Shown here in pieces: positions 1 to 10,278 of a DNA stretch of 64,000 bases; the first letter of the stretch is position 1, and every line of letters begins with the position of its first letter. Under the pieces are notes generated by a model. The model was not told where the DNA came from, made no database searches, and saw nothing but the letters and a program-made list of their open reading frames with translations. The stretch spans positions 28,263 to 92,262 of the forward strand of contig BGKB01000206.1 of NCBI GenBank assembly GCA_003116975.1, written 5' to 3'. Source of the stretch: Aurantiochytrium sp. KH105. Taxonomy: Eukaryota > Sar > Bigyra > Thraustochytrida > Thraustochytriidae. The translations under genes and the position numbers were made by a program.

Positions 1-178
1 AGCGAGCGGCAGGTGAGCGGCCGGCCTCGCTCTTGAGGGCGTGCGTGCGTGCGTGCCATGGCCCTCCCTCCCTTTTTCATTTTCTACACCGGTCAGTGGC
101 ACATTCAGTGCGGGAACAGTGCGGAGACCGGCCGCGCAAGTGCGGCAAAGCGACCGCGCAAGAGCGTTATTGCGATCA

Positions 179-652
<474 letters not shown>

Positions 653-2605
653 TCAGGCCGCAGCCGGCCGGCCGTTCATTCGTGAATCCATTCGCATGGA
701 CAGAACCAGAGACAAGAAGAAAACGCTGCAGCTGGGGGAGAGAGAGCCAGAGGAGGAGCGGGGACGCAAGATACCCGGCTCGCACTGCTGGCAGGCAGTG
801 GCCGCAGCTGAGCATCACCCGCCAGAGAAATGAACAACCAACGGCAAAAGAAAGAAACAATGAATGAGCGAGAGATTCATTGACTCGAATGTAGTATGAT
901 CAAATACATGACAGAAAGTGAGGAACGAATGAACCAACCGAGGATTTGAATGCACGCACGCTACTGCTACGCTCGCTTCCCCCGGGCTCCCTCGCTCCCT
1001 CGCTCGCGCCCTGCCTGGCTCCGCTCTCCACTCCACGCTCGATCGGAGGCCGCGTCCGGTCGGAGCTCGCTCAGCTTGCCGCTGCGAACGCGGCGCGGCA
1101 CGGAGACGCCGGATTCGATCCGCTCGAAGCGCGGCGGCCACGCCGACCGCCGCACGCTGCTGCAGCGGGAGGCGGCTGCGGGCTCGATGCAGCCACAGAT
1201 GCAACGCTGCGCAATGCCACGCAATGCAACGCAACGCAACGCAATGAATGCAATGTGATGCAAGGCGCTCCCTCTGCGCCTCTCCCTCCCTCCCTCTCCC
1301 CTCCTCTCTCGCAGGCAGTCGCGGGGCCGGCCAGCCGTTCAGCCCCGGAGGGCCGACGAGGCTGTATCTTTTTTTGTCTCTCTCACCGCGCCGCATCGCA
1401 GCCCGTGCCGCGCCCGTGCGTGCGTGCGCCCTCCTCCCTCCTCTCTCTGCGACCGGCCGGCCGTCCGGGTCTTCCCGGAGGCGGCGCGATCTTTCTTCCG
1501 GGGCCGCCTTCCTGCGCGATGCGAGCCGGAGCCTGCCCGCCGGCCAAGCCTCGCCGCTAATCCGTCTGACCTTGCTCGTCACGGTCTTTTTCTCCTTTTC
1601 GTTCGGTCCTTTCGTCCCTCCCTGCCTGCCTGCCTGCCTACTCTCCCGCCGATTGCCTGCAGTGCGCGCGGCAGCGGCGGTGGCGCCGCGCACGGGAAGC
1701 GCTTGCTTGCTTGCTTGCTTGCTTGCAAGTTGCTCGCTTGCTTTGTTTGTTTTAATTCTTATCTTTCTTTGTTTCATTTTTTTTCTCCGCCTGCTGGCCC
1801 TGCTGCTGGCTGCTCTTCTTCCGCCGCGACCCGAGGGGAAACGGGCGGGAAGAGGGAGGAAGAGACGCGGGGAACAAGTAGGCGACGCAGACGCCGGCGG
1901 GAAGCAGCACACTGCGGCGCCCGCAGAGGGCGCGCGAGGGAGGGGAGGCGGGCATGCGTGCCGCACCATACCAAACAGCCCTCCCTGCACGATACGAGAC
2001 AGGCAATCAATACTGCAGCCCGGCGAGAGGGGACGGGCAGAGGGCGTCCCGGGGCAGAGTGGGAAGGGAGGCGGGGAGGCAGAGGGGGAGAGAGGGCGCA
2101 GAGGCGAAGCAGAACAGAGCGTGGACGCGAGAGCAGAGCGGGAGCGCAGCAGACAGAGCAGACAGAGCAGAGCGGAGCAGCGCAGAGCAGAACAGAGCAG
2201 AGCAGGCAAACAAACCGACGGGACGCGCCCACGCGACCGCGAGGCCAGCGGAGAGCGCGGGAGCGGAGACGGGCGACGCGGCGCGGCGGCTGCGGAGCGT
2301 GCGCGAGCGGGCGGGCGAGCGAGCGGGTCTGCGAGGCCGCGAGTCAGCGAGCGGGCGGGCAGAGAGACGGCTTCTCTGGTTTCGCTTCATTGCATTGCAC
2401 GAACGCGGTGCTTGACAGAGAGGGAGAGAGAGAGAGGGAAGTGCAGCGAAGGATCCATAGAGGCAGGCAGGCAGACAGTCAGGCAGACAGACCTCGACCT
2501 CTGCGGACGCGCGCGAGCGAGCATAGACGGCGAGCGAGCCTGCGAGCCACGAGCGACAAGCTCAGCCAAGCGCAGCCACACCAAGCCTGTGCGGACGCAC
2601 AGTCA

Positions 2606-2654
2606 AGCTAAGCTAAGCTAAGCTAAGCAAGCAAACAAACAAACAAACAAACAA
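2606..2654. repeat. AAGCT / AAAC simple-repeat tract just upstream of the Myb-like gene
   Basis: Four to five AAGCT units run into AAGC and then five AAAC units, ending about 60 bases before the ATG at 2713. It probably lies in the 5' UTR or core promoter (inference). Confidence 0.8.
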
Positions 2655-2712
2655 GCCATTGATCAATCAGCCAGGCGAGGCTATCTTATCTTTTCCCCTC
2701 ACTCACTCACCC

Positions 2713-4326
2713 ATGGCACCGCCCGCGACGAGCATGGCCGGCGGCCCGAGCATCGCAGCAGGGCCCATCCCGGCTTCGCACTCGTTCCGTACCAAGTCCT
2801 CCCTCGCGGTGCCCGGCATCATGATGGGCACCTCGAACGCCCCAGGGTTCACGCAAACCAAAAAGCTGCCCACCGGAGAGAATACCGGACGCTGGACCAA
2901 GGAAGAGCACACCAAGTTCCTCGAGGGCCTCAAGCTCCACGGCAAGGAATGGAAAAAAATCTCCAATATGATCGACTCGCGCACCGTGGTACAAATTAGA
3001 ACCCACGCGCAAAAGTACTTTCAAAAGCTCGCCAAGAGCGCAGAGCAACAGGGCCATGAGGTCCCCGGCGACCTTATGAGCACCGCCCGCAATGTCAAGA
3101 CTCCTGGCGAATCTTCCTCGCGGCGACGCTCCGTAACGGGCGCCTCCTCGCGGAGAAACGGAAAGCGAGCCGCCGGGGGCGCGCAGTCCGTGGCCGCAGG
3201 CACACCCATGCCCGCTGGCCTCACCTTTCCCTCCGACTCACCATCCCATGCCTCCTCCTCGTCCAATACAACCCCAATCGACTCCTCTTCCTCCATCTCC
3301 ATCTCCAACGCGGGCCCAATCCCCCCGCCCCCTGTAATGACTACCAAGCACGCGTCACACGCTTCACACGGGCCTAGCGTACCGACGCACCAAGCTCGCG
3401 TCCCCAAGGGCGCCCGCCGCGTCCGAAAAGGACAACCCCAGCCCTACGCGGCCAACCTCTCTCGACAAGCTTCGGCCTCGTCCATCTCCTCGAACGCCTC
3501 CGCCGCATTCGCCTTCGATGGCGCGCGAGCCGAGGTCCCCATCCCACTCGGCCACGCTTCTGCGCAGCGTCGCAACCATGCTCGCAACCCTCTTCAGTCC
3601 CATCGCATCAGCGAGGACGCCATGATGCCCCTCGAGTCTCCTCGCAATGGGGCAACCTCCTCCGGGGCTGCCGGCGGCGTTGGCCGCCTCACCATCATGC
3701 CCGAGCTCACTTACAACCCCATGGACACATTTGCTGGCAATGATGTCGACGAAGTCTACAATCTCAAATGGCTTGACCACGGATTCACGTCTGGACGTCT
3801 TCCCGATGCCTCTCCTACCGGCGTCGCCGACCTGGACTTTGGCACAGATGCCGAGGACATTGGCGCGCTTTTTGCGCCATCGCCGGTCTCGGTCACTTCT
3901 TCGCGCCGTCCGCCGGTCGCCGCCGCGGCCCAGCGCGCCGAAACGTCTTCGTCCACCTCGTCTTCTGTCTCGTACGAGTCGGACGATGACGCCTTTGACG
4001 GCTTCGCTGACACCAGCGCCTTTGATCACATTTCTGAGTCACTCATGACCTCTGGCGGCGAATCTGCCGACCACGATCGCGAGTGTGACATTCTTTCTTC
4101 TGTTGACGGTTCCGAGGTCCGCGACCACGACCTCGAGCCGCAGCCCGAGCTCAGCGGCAGCGGCCCTTTCACCGACTATGTCTTTGGCAGTGGCGACGAT
4201 GATGCCGATGCGGATGACTTTCTCGAGGTCAGCACGTCGAGCAACGCAAGCAGCCCCTGCTCCCCTCTGTCGTCTTCCCTCGACATCCACCGCGACCTCA
4301 AGCGCCGCCGCCTCGACCTCGAATAA
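2713..4326 (+). CDS. Single-repeat Myb-like transcription factor, (S/T)HAQKYF class
   Basis: Predicted nuclear DNA-binding protein of 537 aa. Residues 59-108 form one Myb/SANT repeat: GRWTKEEH opens helix 1, GKEWKKIS and TVVQIRTHAQKYFQKL mark helices 2 and 3. The THAQKYF signature puts it in the one-repeat SHAQKYF class known from plants (CCA1/MYBST1 relatives), slime moulds and stramenopiles. The rest is Ser/Ala/Pro-rich and looks disordered, with an acidic stretch near 400-520 that could be an activation region and a basic LKRRRLDLE end that could be a nuclear signal (both inference). The frame is open upstream to 2659, but that position is TTG; the first ATG is at 2713 in a good CACCCATGG context. 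The gene is intronless and convergent with the membrane-protein gene ending at 4742. Target genes cannot be predicted. Confidence 0.9.
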   Translation: MAPPATSMAGGPSIAAGPIPASHSFRTKSSLAVPGIMMGTSNAPGFTQTKKLPTGENTGRWTKEEHTKFLEGLKLHGKEWKKISNMIDSRTVVQIRTHAQKYFQKLAKSAEQQGHEVPGDLMSTARNVKTPGESSSRRRSVTGASSRRNGKRAAGGAQSVAAGTPMPAGLTFPSDSPSHASSSSNTTPIDSSSSISISNAGPIPPPPVMTTKHASHASHGPSVPTHQARVPKGARRVRKGQPQPYAANLSRQASASSISSNASAAFAFDGARAEVPIPLGHASAQRRNHARNPLQSHRISEDAMMPLESPRNGATSSGAAGGVGRLTIMPELTYNPMDTFAGNDVDEVYNLKWLDHGFTSGRLPDASPTGVADLDFGTDAEDIGALFAPSPVSVTSSRRPPVAAAAQRAETSSSTSSSVSYESDDDAFDGFADTSAFDHISESLMTSGGESADHDRECDILSSVDGSEVRDHDLEPQPELSGSGPFTDYVFGSGDDDADADDFLEVSTSSNASSPCSPLSSSLDIHRDLKRRRLDLE

Positions 4327-4741
4327 TCACTATGATGTACTTTTCTCTCCTTCCTTTTTTATAACTTTTTTTTCTTTCTTTCTGGAATGTTATGACAATG
4401 TCACACGATGTCACACAGATGATCTTCTCTTTCTCCTACTTCTCGCTCTGTCAATGATGCGACGTCACGAGGCTCTACAAGGTCACGCGCTGACGAACTG
4501 CACTACAATGACATGGCCCAGGTCGAAATCCAGCTGTTCAACGTTTTGCATCTTTCTTTCACCCCGCGAGTTCTTTGAATTCCGCACCCCTCTTGCACCC
4601 TGGACTCGCCCTCCTCAATTCTTGATGCTATCCTTTCCTTGCGTTTGCATTGTAGACTGATAAAACACGAGAACAAGTTGGAAGTTTATAATTTATTGAT
4701 CGAATGGCAAGACTGCGATACTTGCTCTCTCTCTCTCTTTG
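4327..4741. other. Convergent 3' intergenic region
   Basis: This is a 415-base T-rich gap between two convergent stop codons. It should hold both 3' UTRs and polyadenylation sites. No ORF or structured RNA was recognised. Confidence 0.6.
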
Positions 4742-7462
4742 TTACCACCATGACGCAAAGAAACCACCACGATTGGCAGGCTTGTCTTCGCAATCATCGG
4801 GTCCAATACTAACAGCTTCGGACGTTTTGCTCCGCGCAGAAGATCGACGCTTCTTCTTGCTGCTATTACGAGAACTCTGACGCTTGCGAGAGCTTCGAGG
4901 GGTCTGCGAACGCGATGCGTCGTCAGCATCGTCCTCATTCGGCCCGTCAGGATCAAAGGAGCCCAAGTCCGACTGCGCCACAGAAGAAGAGTCGTCGCCT
5001 TCAGCGCCTCTACGCCGGGCACGCTCAAAGTCCACCGCGTCCCCCATGACATCATCGCTTTCGTCCAAGCTGCCGTCGTCCACGCTAGGTTCGTCATCGC
5101 CAGTGTGGTCGTCCGCCTCCGCCTCGGTTTCCTCCTTGATCGCATCGTCCTGCACCGCGCCACCGCCAAAAAACAGCCCAAACCACGACCACGACTCCGG
5201 CTCATCATCGTGCTTGCCAGCTGCATTATCGTGCCGCGAACGCGAAGAGCGTGAGGAACGCGAGGAGCGCGAGGAACGCGTGCTGCTGCGTGATGATCTT
5301 CGCGACGATTGTCTCTTTGTCTCGCTCCCACTGCTTCCTGGAGAAATCGGCGAGTCCCGAGAAGAGGACGACCGCGACGAACGCCTCGAAGACCGCTTCG
5401 ACGAGCGCCGCGACAACGACTGCTCCGACACACCGTCTTCCGACGCGACCTCGTCAATCGCCGACAAGGGGGAGCTACCGAGGGTCGTGCTAATGTCGAG
5501 GCCCGACGAAGGTGGCCGCGCCACAGATTGGCGCGAGTCCTCCTCTTTGACAAAGAACGGCCGTACCTTGTAAAACACCTGGAGCACAAACTTGAAAATG
5601 TTGTGCGCTCCTCGAAAGTACGGCAGCTGAAGCCAAAGCGTAAAGGCCAAGAGCATGTGATTCCACAACGGAAACCAAAACAAACCTATTGAAAGCACAC
5701 CGTGCGCAAGCATGCACAACGTGTAAACAACCCAATACTCGAGCCACTGCGTCGTTTGCACCGCGCCATTCGTAATGCTCACAGAATTCGACCGGAACCG
5801 CTTGAGCGACGCTGCATCCTGCGTCGTTGCTGCCATGCGAGTGATCTTTTCGGCGCGCTCAATCGCAAGGAGGGCTCGCGAGGCAGCCAGCACAGGCCGA
5901 CCAATTCCAATCGCGATCGCACCAATCGCTGTAATAGTTGACGGCATGACAAAGAGAACCAGACCCGCAATCACAAGCGTGCTTCCAGTCTCCATGACCT
6001 CGGACAGCTTGTCGCGCGTCGAAGGTGAAATGATCCGAAACGCAAGCAATACGTTGACCAAGAGGTTCTGCTGCGCAGTCGACACCGTCGGCCCATCGAC
6101 CTTGCCAATCAGACGATCGACCAGAGGAATCACTTGACGAAAGGCCAGTTGCGCGCCCGACGTGCCAGGCATTTGCAGCCAGAGCGACCACATCAGACGT
6201 GCCGGCGGCCAAAGCGGTAGCGCCGAAAGCAAATGGCCCGAAAGGGGCATTTGCTCAAACAGCAAGGCCACGCCCAAAACTGTCCAGTACTGCACCCAAT
6301 AAATCACACTCTGCAGCTCCTCGTACTGTTCAAGGCTCGCCTCTGGATCCATTTCCAGCTGCCGCGGGTAGTGAATGCCAACCACAGTGGAAATATCCTG
6401 CGAGTCGAGCGAGCCGATCGAACTCGTATCGTCTTCGCTGTCCTGGTCGCCACCACTGCCTGGGCTCCGCCGCGTGCTGTGGCGATTACGCCCACGGGGA
6501 CCCTCCCCGCTCCAGGATCCAGGAAGCCAGGACGACAAGTACGAAGTGACACGGAATTCCCGTCGCTGTGCCATCTCAGGCGTGGGCAGCTGCGAAAACG
6601 TACGACGACGCTGACCATGGTAGCGCTCAATCTTTTCACGATAAGCCATGTCATACACAATGAGCGCGCGCGTCGCGAGCACAACCGGCAATCCAATCAC
6701 AACAGCCCAGCCTCCGAGCCCGCGGCTGAATTCAACAAATTGGTCACGGCCAAGAACGAAAATGGCACCAGCCCCAGCAGCAAACAGCAGATGCGGCAAG
6801 GCGTCCGCAAGCAGACGAGACTGCTGGCTCACAGACTCGGCAAAGCCGTCGTACACTGACTGCACGGCCATGTATCGCCGTTCCACAAACGCTGCAAAGC
6901 GTTCCCGGTAGCGTCGGCGACGAATCTCGCGCTGCAGCATAAAGGCCGCCACCAACGCCAAGATGACCCCACCAATAATCAGCTTCGTCGTCCAATGCAG
7001 ATCCAAAAGGAGCTGGATCGAAGCCCGGATCGAGGGTTGCATGGCCGAAAAGCCATCCTTGGTGATGCGAAACGTCTGGTGCGACGTCGGCAAGAGGATA
7101 GCCCACAACAGACGAGTCCACAGCTTGGTTGCCATCCACGTCGTTTCGCATGCTGCAATAAATACCTCGTACGTCACGCTCACGTCGAGCTTTTGTTGTG
7201 CCTGGACCTGATTGGCCAGCATCTGGTTGTTGCTATTGCTCATGAGCTGCATTGCGCCTCCGATGGCCGCCATGGACGCAAAGACGATGGCCACAATACC
7301 CGCCGCATGTCCCATGCCGCCCAGCTCGGGGAGGCCGAGCTCCTCGCGAATTTCCGATTCGGATCGCTGTCGCTGCAGCGTCGCCTTCTTTTTCATCTTG
7401 CGCCGCTGCCGGCTGTCCCCTTCCTTGTACGCCGCATCGTCGTTCACGTCGACCTCCTCCAT
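4742..7462 (-). CDS. Large membrane protein with two TB2/DP1/HVA22 (REEP-like) domains and a Ser/Arg-rich tail
   Basis: Predicted 906-aa intronless protein. Hydrophobic segments lie near residues 52-72, 160-176, 224-240 and 250-268. Residues about 386-455 (YWVQYWTVLGVAL ... LWLQMPGTSGA) and 573-640 (WLEYWVVYTLCML ... LWLQLPYFRGAHNIF) each have the layout of the TB2/DP1/HVA22 family: a paired-helix hairpin, then LWLxxP with a following G and A. A further hydrophobic stretch at 495-530 separates them. Family members (REEP, DP1, Yop1, HVA22) are usually below 300 aa, have one such domain, and bend or shape ER tubules, so ER location is inferred. The tail from about 650 is Ser/Arg/Asp-rich, with runs of RSSRSS near 770. 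The frame runs upstream to 7564, but the first ATG that begins a plausible acidic N-terminus is at 7462. The second domain match is the stronger one. Confidence 0.8.
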   Translation of the reverse strand: MEEVDVNDDAAYKEGDSRQRRKMKKKATLQRQRSESEIREELGLPELGGMGHAAGIVAIVFASMAAIGGAMQLMSNSNNQMLANQVQAQQKLDVSVTYEVFIAACETTWMATKLWTRLLWAILLPTSHQTFRITKDGFSAMQPSIRASIQLLLDLHWTTKLIIGGVILALVAAFMLQREIRRRRYRERFAAFVERRYMAVQSVYDGFAESVSQQSRLLADALPHLLFAAGAGAIFVLGRDQFVEFSRGLGGWAVVIGLPVVLATRALIVYDMAYREKIERYHGQRRRTFSQLPTPEMAQRREFRVTSYLSSWLPGSWSGEGPRGRNRHSTRRSPGSGGDQDSEDDTSSIGSLDSQDISTVVGIHYPRQLEMDPEASLEQYEELQSVIYWVQYWTVLGVALLFEQMPLSGHLLSALPLWPPARLMWSLWLQMPGTSGAQLAFRQVIPLVDRLIGKVDGPTVSTAQQNLLVNVLLAFRIISPSTRDKLSEVMETGSTLVIAGLVLFVMPSTITAIGAIAIGIGRPVLAASRALLAIERAEKITRMAATTQDAASLKRFRSNSVSITNGAVQTTQWLEYWVVYTLCMLAHGVLSIGLFWFPLWNHMLLAFTLWLQLPYFRGAHNIFKFVLQVFYKVRPFFVKEEDSRQSVARPPSSGLDISTTLGSSPLSAIDEVASEDGVSEQSLSRRSSKRSSRRSSRSSSSRDSPISPGSSGSETKRQSSRRSSRSSTRSSRSSRSSRSSRSRHDNAAGKHDDEPESWSWFGLFFGGGAVQDDAIKEETEAEADDHTGDDEPSVDDGSLDESDDVMGDAVDFERARRRGAEGDDSSSVAQSDLGSFDPDGPNEDDADDASRSQTPRSSRKRQSSRNSSKKKRRSSARSKTSEAVSIGPDDCEDKPANRGGFFASWW

Positions 7463-8416
7463 CGTGTCGGTGCGGGCCTGATCTGCGCACACGCACGTAC
7501 GGTACTTTTGTACTTGAGACTCCCTCTTGGCCTGCTCAACAGGCAGAGAGATGATAGCGCGCACACAGGCACAGAGAGAGGCAGGCAGCAGGTACCACCA
7601 CCTCGCGGAGGTCAGTCAACCCGGCGATGCCGCGGCAAAGGGCTCTGCGCTTTCCGCCGCCTCGAGCGGACGCCTCGCCTGCCTCGTCTCCAGGGCTCGC
7701 GCTGCTGCGTGGCGGAGTCGGGAGCGAGCGAGGGAGGGAGAGAGAGAGGGATGCCGCCGTGGGCTTGCTCGTTCTCCTTTCTGTGCCTCTCTCTCGCGCT
7801 TCGTCCGCGCCGTCGAGCCGCGGCGGCGCGCCTTCGCGGCCGGCCTCCCGGCGCGCTCGCGCGGGCGGGCGCGGGAAGGCAGGCGCGCAGTCAAGGGGCG
7901 CGCGCGGGCGGGCGAGCGGGCGGGACTCGCGCGCGCGCGTGGGCGCAGACCGAGGGCGTTTCGTTTCGACTTTGCTGTTCCTTCCTTCTGTTTGCCGGTC
8001 TGCTTGGAACTAACAGCGACTAGGCCTAGCTCTCTCTTGATACACACGCGCACACTCTTTGCCGCCGCATCTTGCAGCGCAAGCGAGCAAGCAAGCAAGT
8101 ATGAGCAAGCGCGCGAGCCACGCAGGCTGCAGCAGCCAGCAGGGCGGTGGGACGGCAAGTACGGCCATCATCGAAAGCGATTTCGGCAAGAAAGAGAGCG
8201 AGTGAGGACATGAGTGAGTGGGCGAATGAGGGAGCAAATGAATGAGTGTGAGTGAGGAGAAACTGCGGCTTTAGGTCAACGTTTCAGGCACTGTGTAAAA
8301 AAGCTCGCCGATCACTTTGGGTGAGAGACGCACATTGAAATAAAGAAAGAGGGTTAAAATGAGAGAGCAGTGCAGGGTGAAAGATGGATATAAGCGAGAG
8401 AAAGGAAAGGAATAGA
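7463..8416. other. Intergenic region with the promoter of the HVA22-like gene
   Basis: Very GC-rich DNA at 7630-7960 with CG-rich runs, then an AAGC/GAGC tetranucleotide tract near 8078-8110. Frames on both strands code only for Arg/Ala/Ser-rich low complexity. No RNA gene was recognised. Confidence 0.5.
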
Positions 8417-9217
8417 CTAGTTGACAACGCGACCCTTGCTCAGCTCGTCGACGGGGCTCCAGAGCTTGTCGAGCATGGCCATGGACGCAGGATTGTTATT
8501 GACCCAGAGAATGAAGCGCGCGAGCTGCGCGGGAGTGAGGATCTTTTGCAGCTCCTTCATCTCCTCGCCCAAAGCCTGGTTCTTGCGCTCCATGCGACGC
8601 TTGAGGTCGTCGCATTCGCGGAGCGTAAAGCGCAAATCCTTGGCCATCTGACGCGCATCGTTTCGATGACCTTTGATCTTCTCCTTTTGCTCCTCGCTCG
8701 CGCCAATCTCACGCATAATCATGGACCAGATGCTCCCCGCTCCGCTGGCATTCAGATTCTGCTCGCTCGTCGAATCATAAAAGTCGTCGTCCTGATGCAG
8801 GGACCACATGCACATCTTCGTCACTTGCGTCGGCAAAAGCAGCCTTTCCAGCTGCTCCATGTGTCGCCTGATCGAGTCGGTGCGAACCTCGCCATAGTCA
8901 CTAAACTTCTTCACGTAGGTTTCCAGCACGGCTTGCAGCTCCGTGTCGGAGGCGCCGCGGGAGAGCATTTCCTCGAGCCGCTGGGTGATCTCCAGTTTTT
9001 CCTGTGCGTCCCGCTGCACAGTCTCTTTGCCCACCTTGAGCTGCAGCCGCAGCTGCAGGTTCTCGGACTCCAGCTTGTTTACGCGCTCCTCCAAGTCGTT
9101 CACCTTCTCCTTCTTCTTCTTCTGCTGCTTGGCCGCGTTGCCGGCGGCAGCCGCCGCGTTCGCGCCGCTGTTCGCGCCAGGGCTCTCGGCCTTGCGGGGT
9201 CTCTTGGGCGTGCTCAT
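8417..9217 (-). CDS. bZIP-like coiled-coil protein (stramenopile-type bZIP without a clear basic region)
   Basis: Predicted 266-aa protein. The N-terminus is basic (KRPRK at 5-9, QQKKKKEK at 31-38) and runs directly into leucine-rich heptads at about 41-85 (NDLEERVNKLESENLQLRLQL). A second helical region at 175-225 ends in LTPAQLARFILWV and a following MLDKLW (227-253). I associate this tail block with bZIP proteins of oomycetes and diatoms, but that is from memory and unsearched. The usual bZIP basic signature (N-x7-R/K before the zipper) is not visible; only a lysine run is present. DNA binding is therefore uncertain and the protein could be a dimerisation partner. The frame is open upstream to about 9550, but only from non-ATG codons; the first ATG is at 9217. 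It is divergent from the AP2-like gene at 10279. Confidence 0.72.
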   Translation of the reverse strand: MSTPKRPRKAESPGANSGANAAAAAGNAAKQQKKKKEKVNDLEERVNKLESENLQLRLQLKVGKETVQRDAQEKLEITQRLEEMLSRGASDTELQAVLETYVKKFSDYGEVRTDSIRRHMEQLERLLLPTQVTKMCMWSLHQDDDFYDSTSEQNLNASGAGSIWSMIMREIGASEEQKEKIKGHRNDARQMAKDLRFTLRECDDLKRRMERKNQALGEEMKELQKILTPAQLARFILWVNNNPASMAMLDKLWSPVDELSKGRVVN

Positions 9218-10278
9218 CCTCGCCAAAAGCTCAGCGTCGCGCGGGGAAGCCTCGCCCGGCGACCCTGCGCCACGCACGCACGCGCGCGCGCGAGTGAGCG
9301 AGCGAGCGCGCGAGCGAGCGAGCGAGAGTCGCCTCGGCTGGCGCCGATGATCCGATGAAATCGCCTCCGCCGAGCCTCGCGCCGGGCGCAAAGGGGGGCG
9401 CGCGCAGGCGGAGCGCCGCGGCGCCGCGCTCCCGCTGCTGCGCGTCCGGGCCGGCCCTCGCGCGCCTCGCCGCGTGCCTCGCGCGGGCCCGGAGCCGCCG
9501 CGTCCTCGCCGCTCGGTTCTGGCGCGGCCGAGCCGTGCGAGCAAGAGCAAGCAAGCAAGGCTGCGAAAAAGTGGAAAGCGCGCTTTGCGCTATAACCCAC
9601 TTGCGCGCGGCGCGCCGCAGTCGGCTATGGCGGCAAAGGCGAGTTTAGTGGCAGGCGCGCGACGAATGAATGAATCGTCAACAAACAGACAGACAGTGCA
9701 TAAAAGGCGCTTCCGAGGGCCTCGCGCATCTGCCGCGCCAAGAGGGTCGACCGGGACCCGCTCCGGACGGAGGTTTGTTCAAGCGCGGCCGAGGCCGCGA
9801 AGAAGCTCCCTGTGGCGCGACTCGAGGCGGGTTTGCGTCCCGTGAAGGGGAAGGAGGAGGGCCTTGCGCCAAGGCGCGCAAGGGGAGAAATGAATGGACG
9901 GTGAATGAGTGAATGAATGAGAGCGGCCCCGCTCGAGCTCGTCGTGCAGACCCGCGACGCGAGCCACGCCGAGCCCTCGCCGCGCGACGGCGCGGAGGCG
10001 CGGGCGACGACGGGCTGGACGCGCCGCGAGCAAGGGAAAAGCGAGAGAGCAGGGGGAAATAAAGCGGGAAAAGAGGGCCTTGCTCGAGAGGGTGGGTGGC
10101 CCTCGCTCGTCGCGGCCCTGCCACACAAGCAAGGTCGGCGCGCGCAAAAACGCGTGGACCGCCCGCTCGCCACGCGGCCACCAAACGAGACGCTCGAGGA
10201 TAGGCTTCGAAAAGGTGCATTGCACTCGTCGATGCACGTCGAGAGCTAACCCAAGCGCGCTAGCTTGACAAGGCGAGC
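9218..10278. other. Shared divergent promoter region
   Basis: About 1.06 kb between the start codons of the bZIP-like gene (-) and the AP2-like gene (+). It is CG-rich at 9240-9530, with a GCAAG tract at 9541-9560, a CACTTGCGCG motif near 9598 and GAATGAATGA-type units near 9905-9930. Long frames here are low-complexity artefacts. Confidence 0.55.

Noticed and set aside
815-2621. Long overlapping frames on both strands (up to 464 codons)
   Set aside because: Arg/Ala/Ser-rich translation with no domain, produced by GC-rich simple repeats lacking stop codons.
2659-2712. Upstream extension of the Myb-like protein
   Set aside because: Begins with TTG, not ATG; the ATG at 2713 has a better context.
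8384-9358. 324-codon + strand frame opposite the bZIP-like gene
   Set aside because: Antisense shadow of leucine-rich coding sequence.
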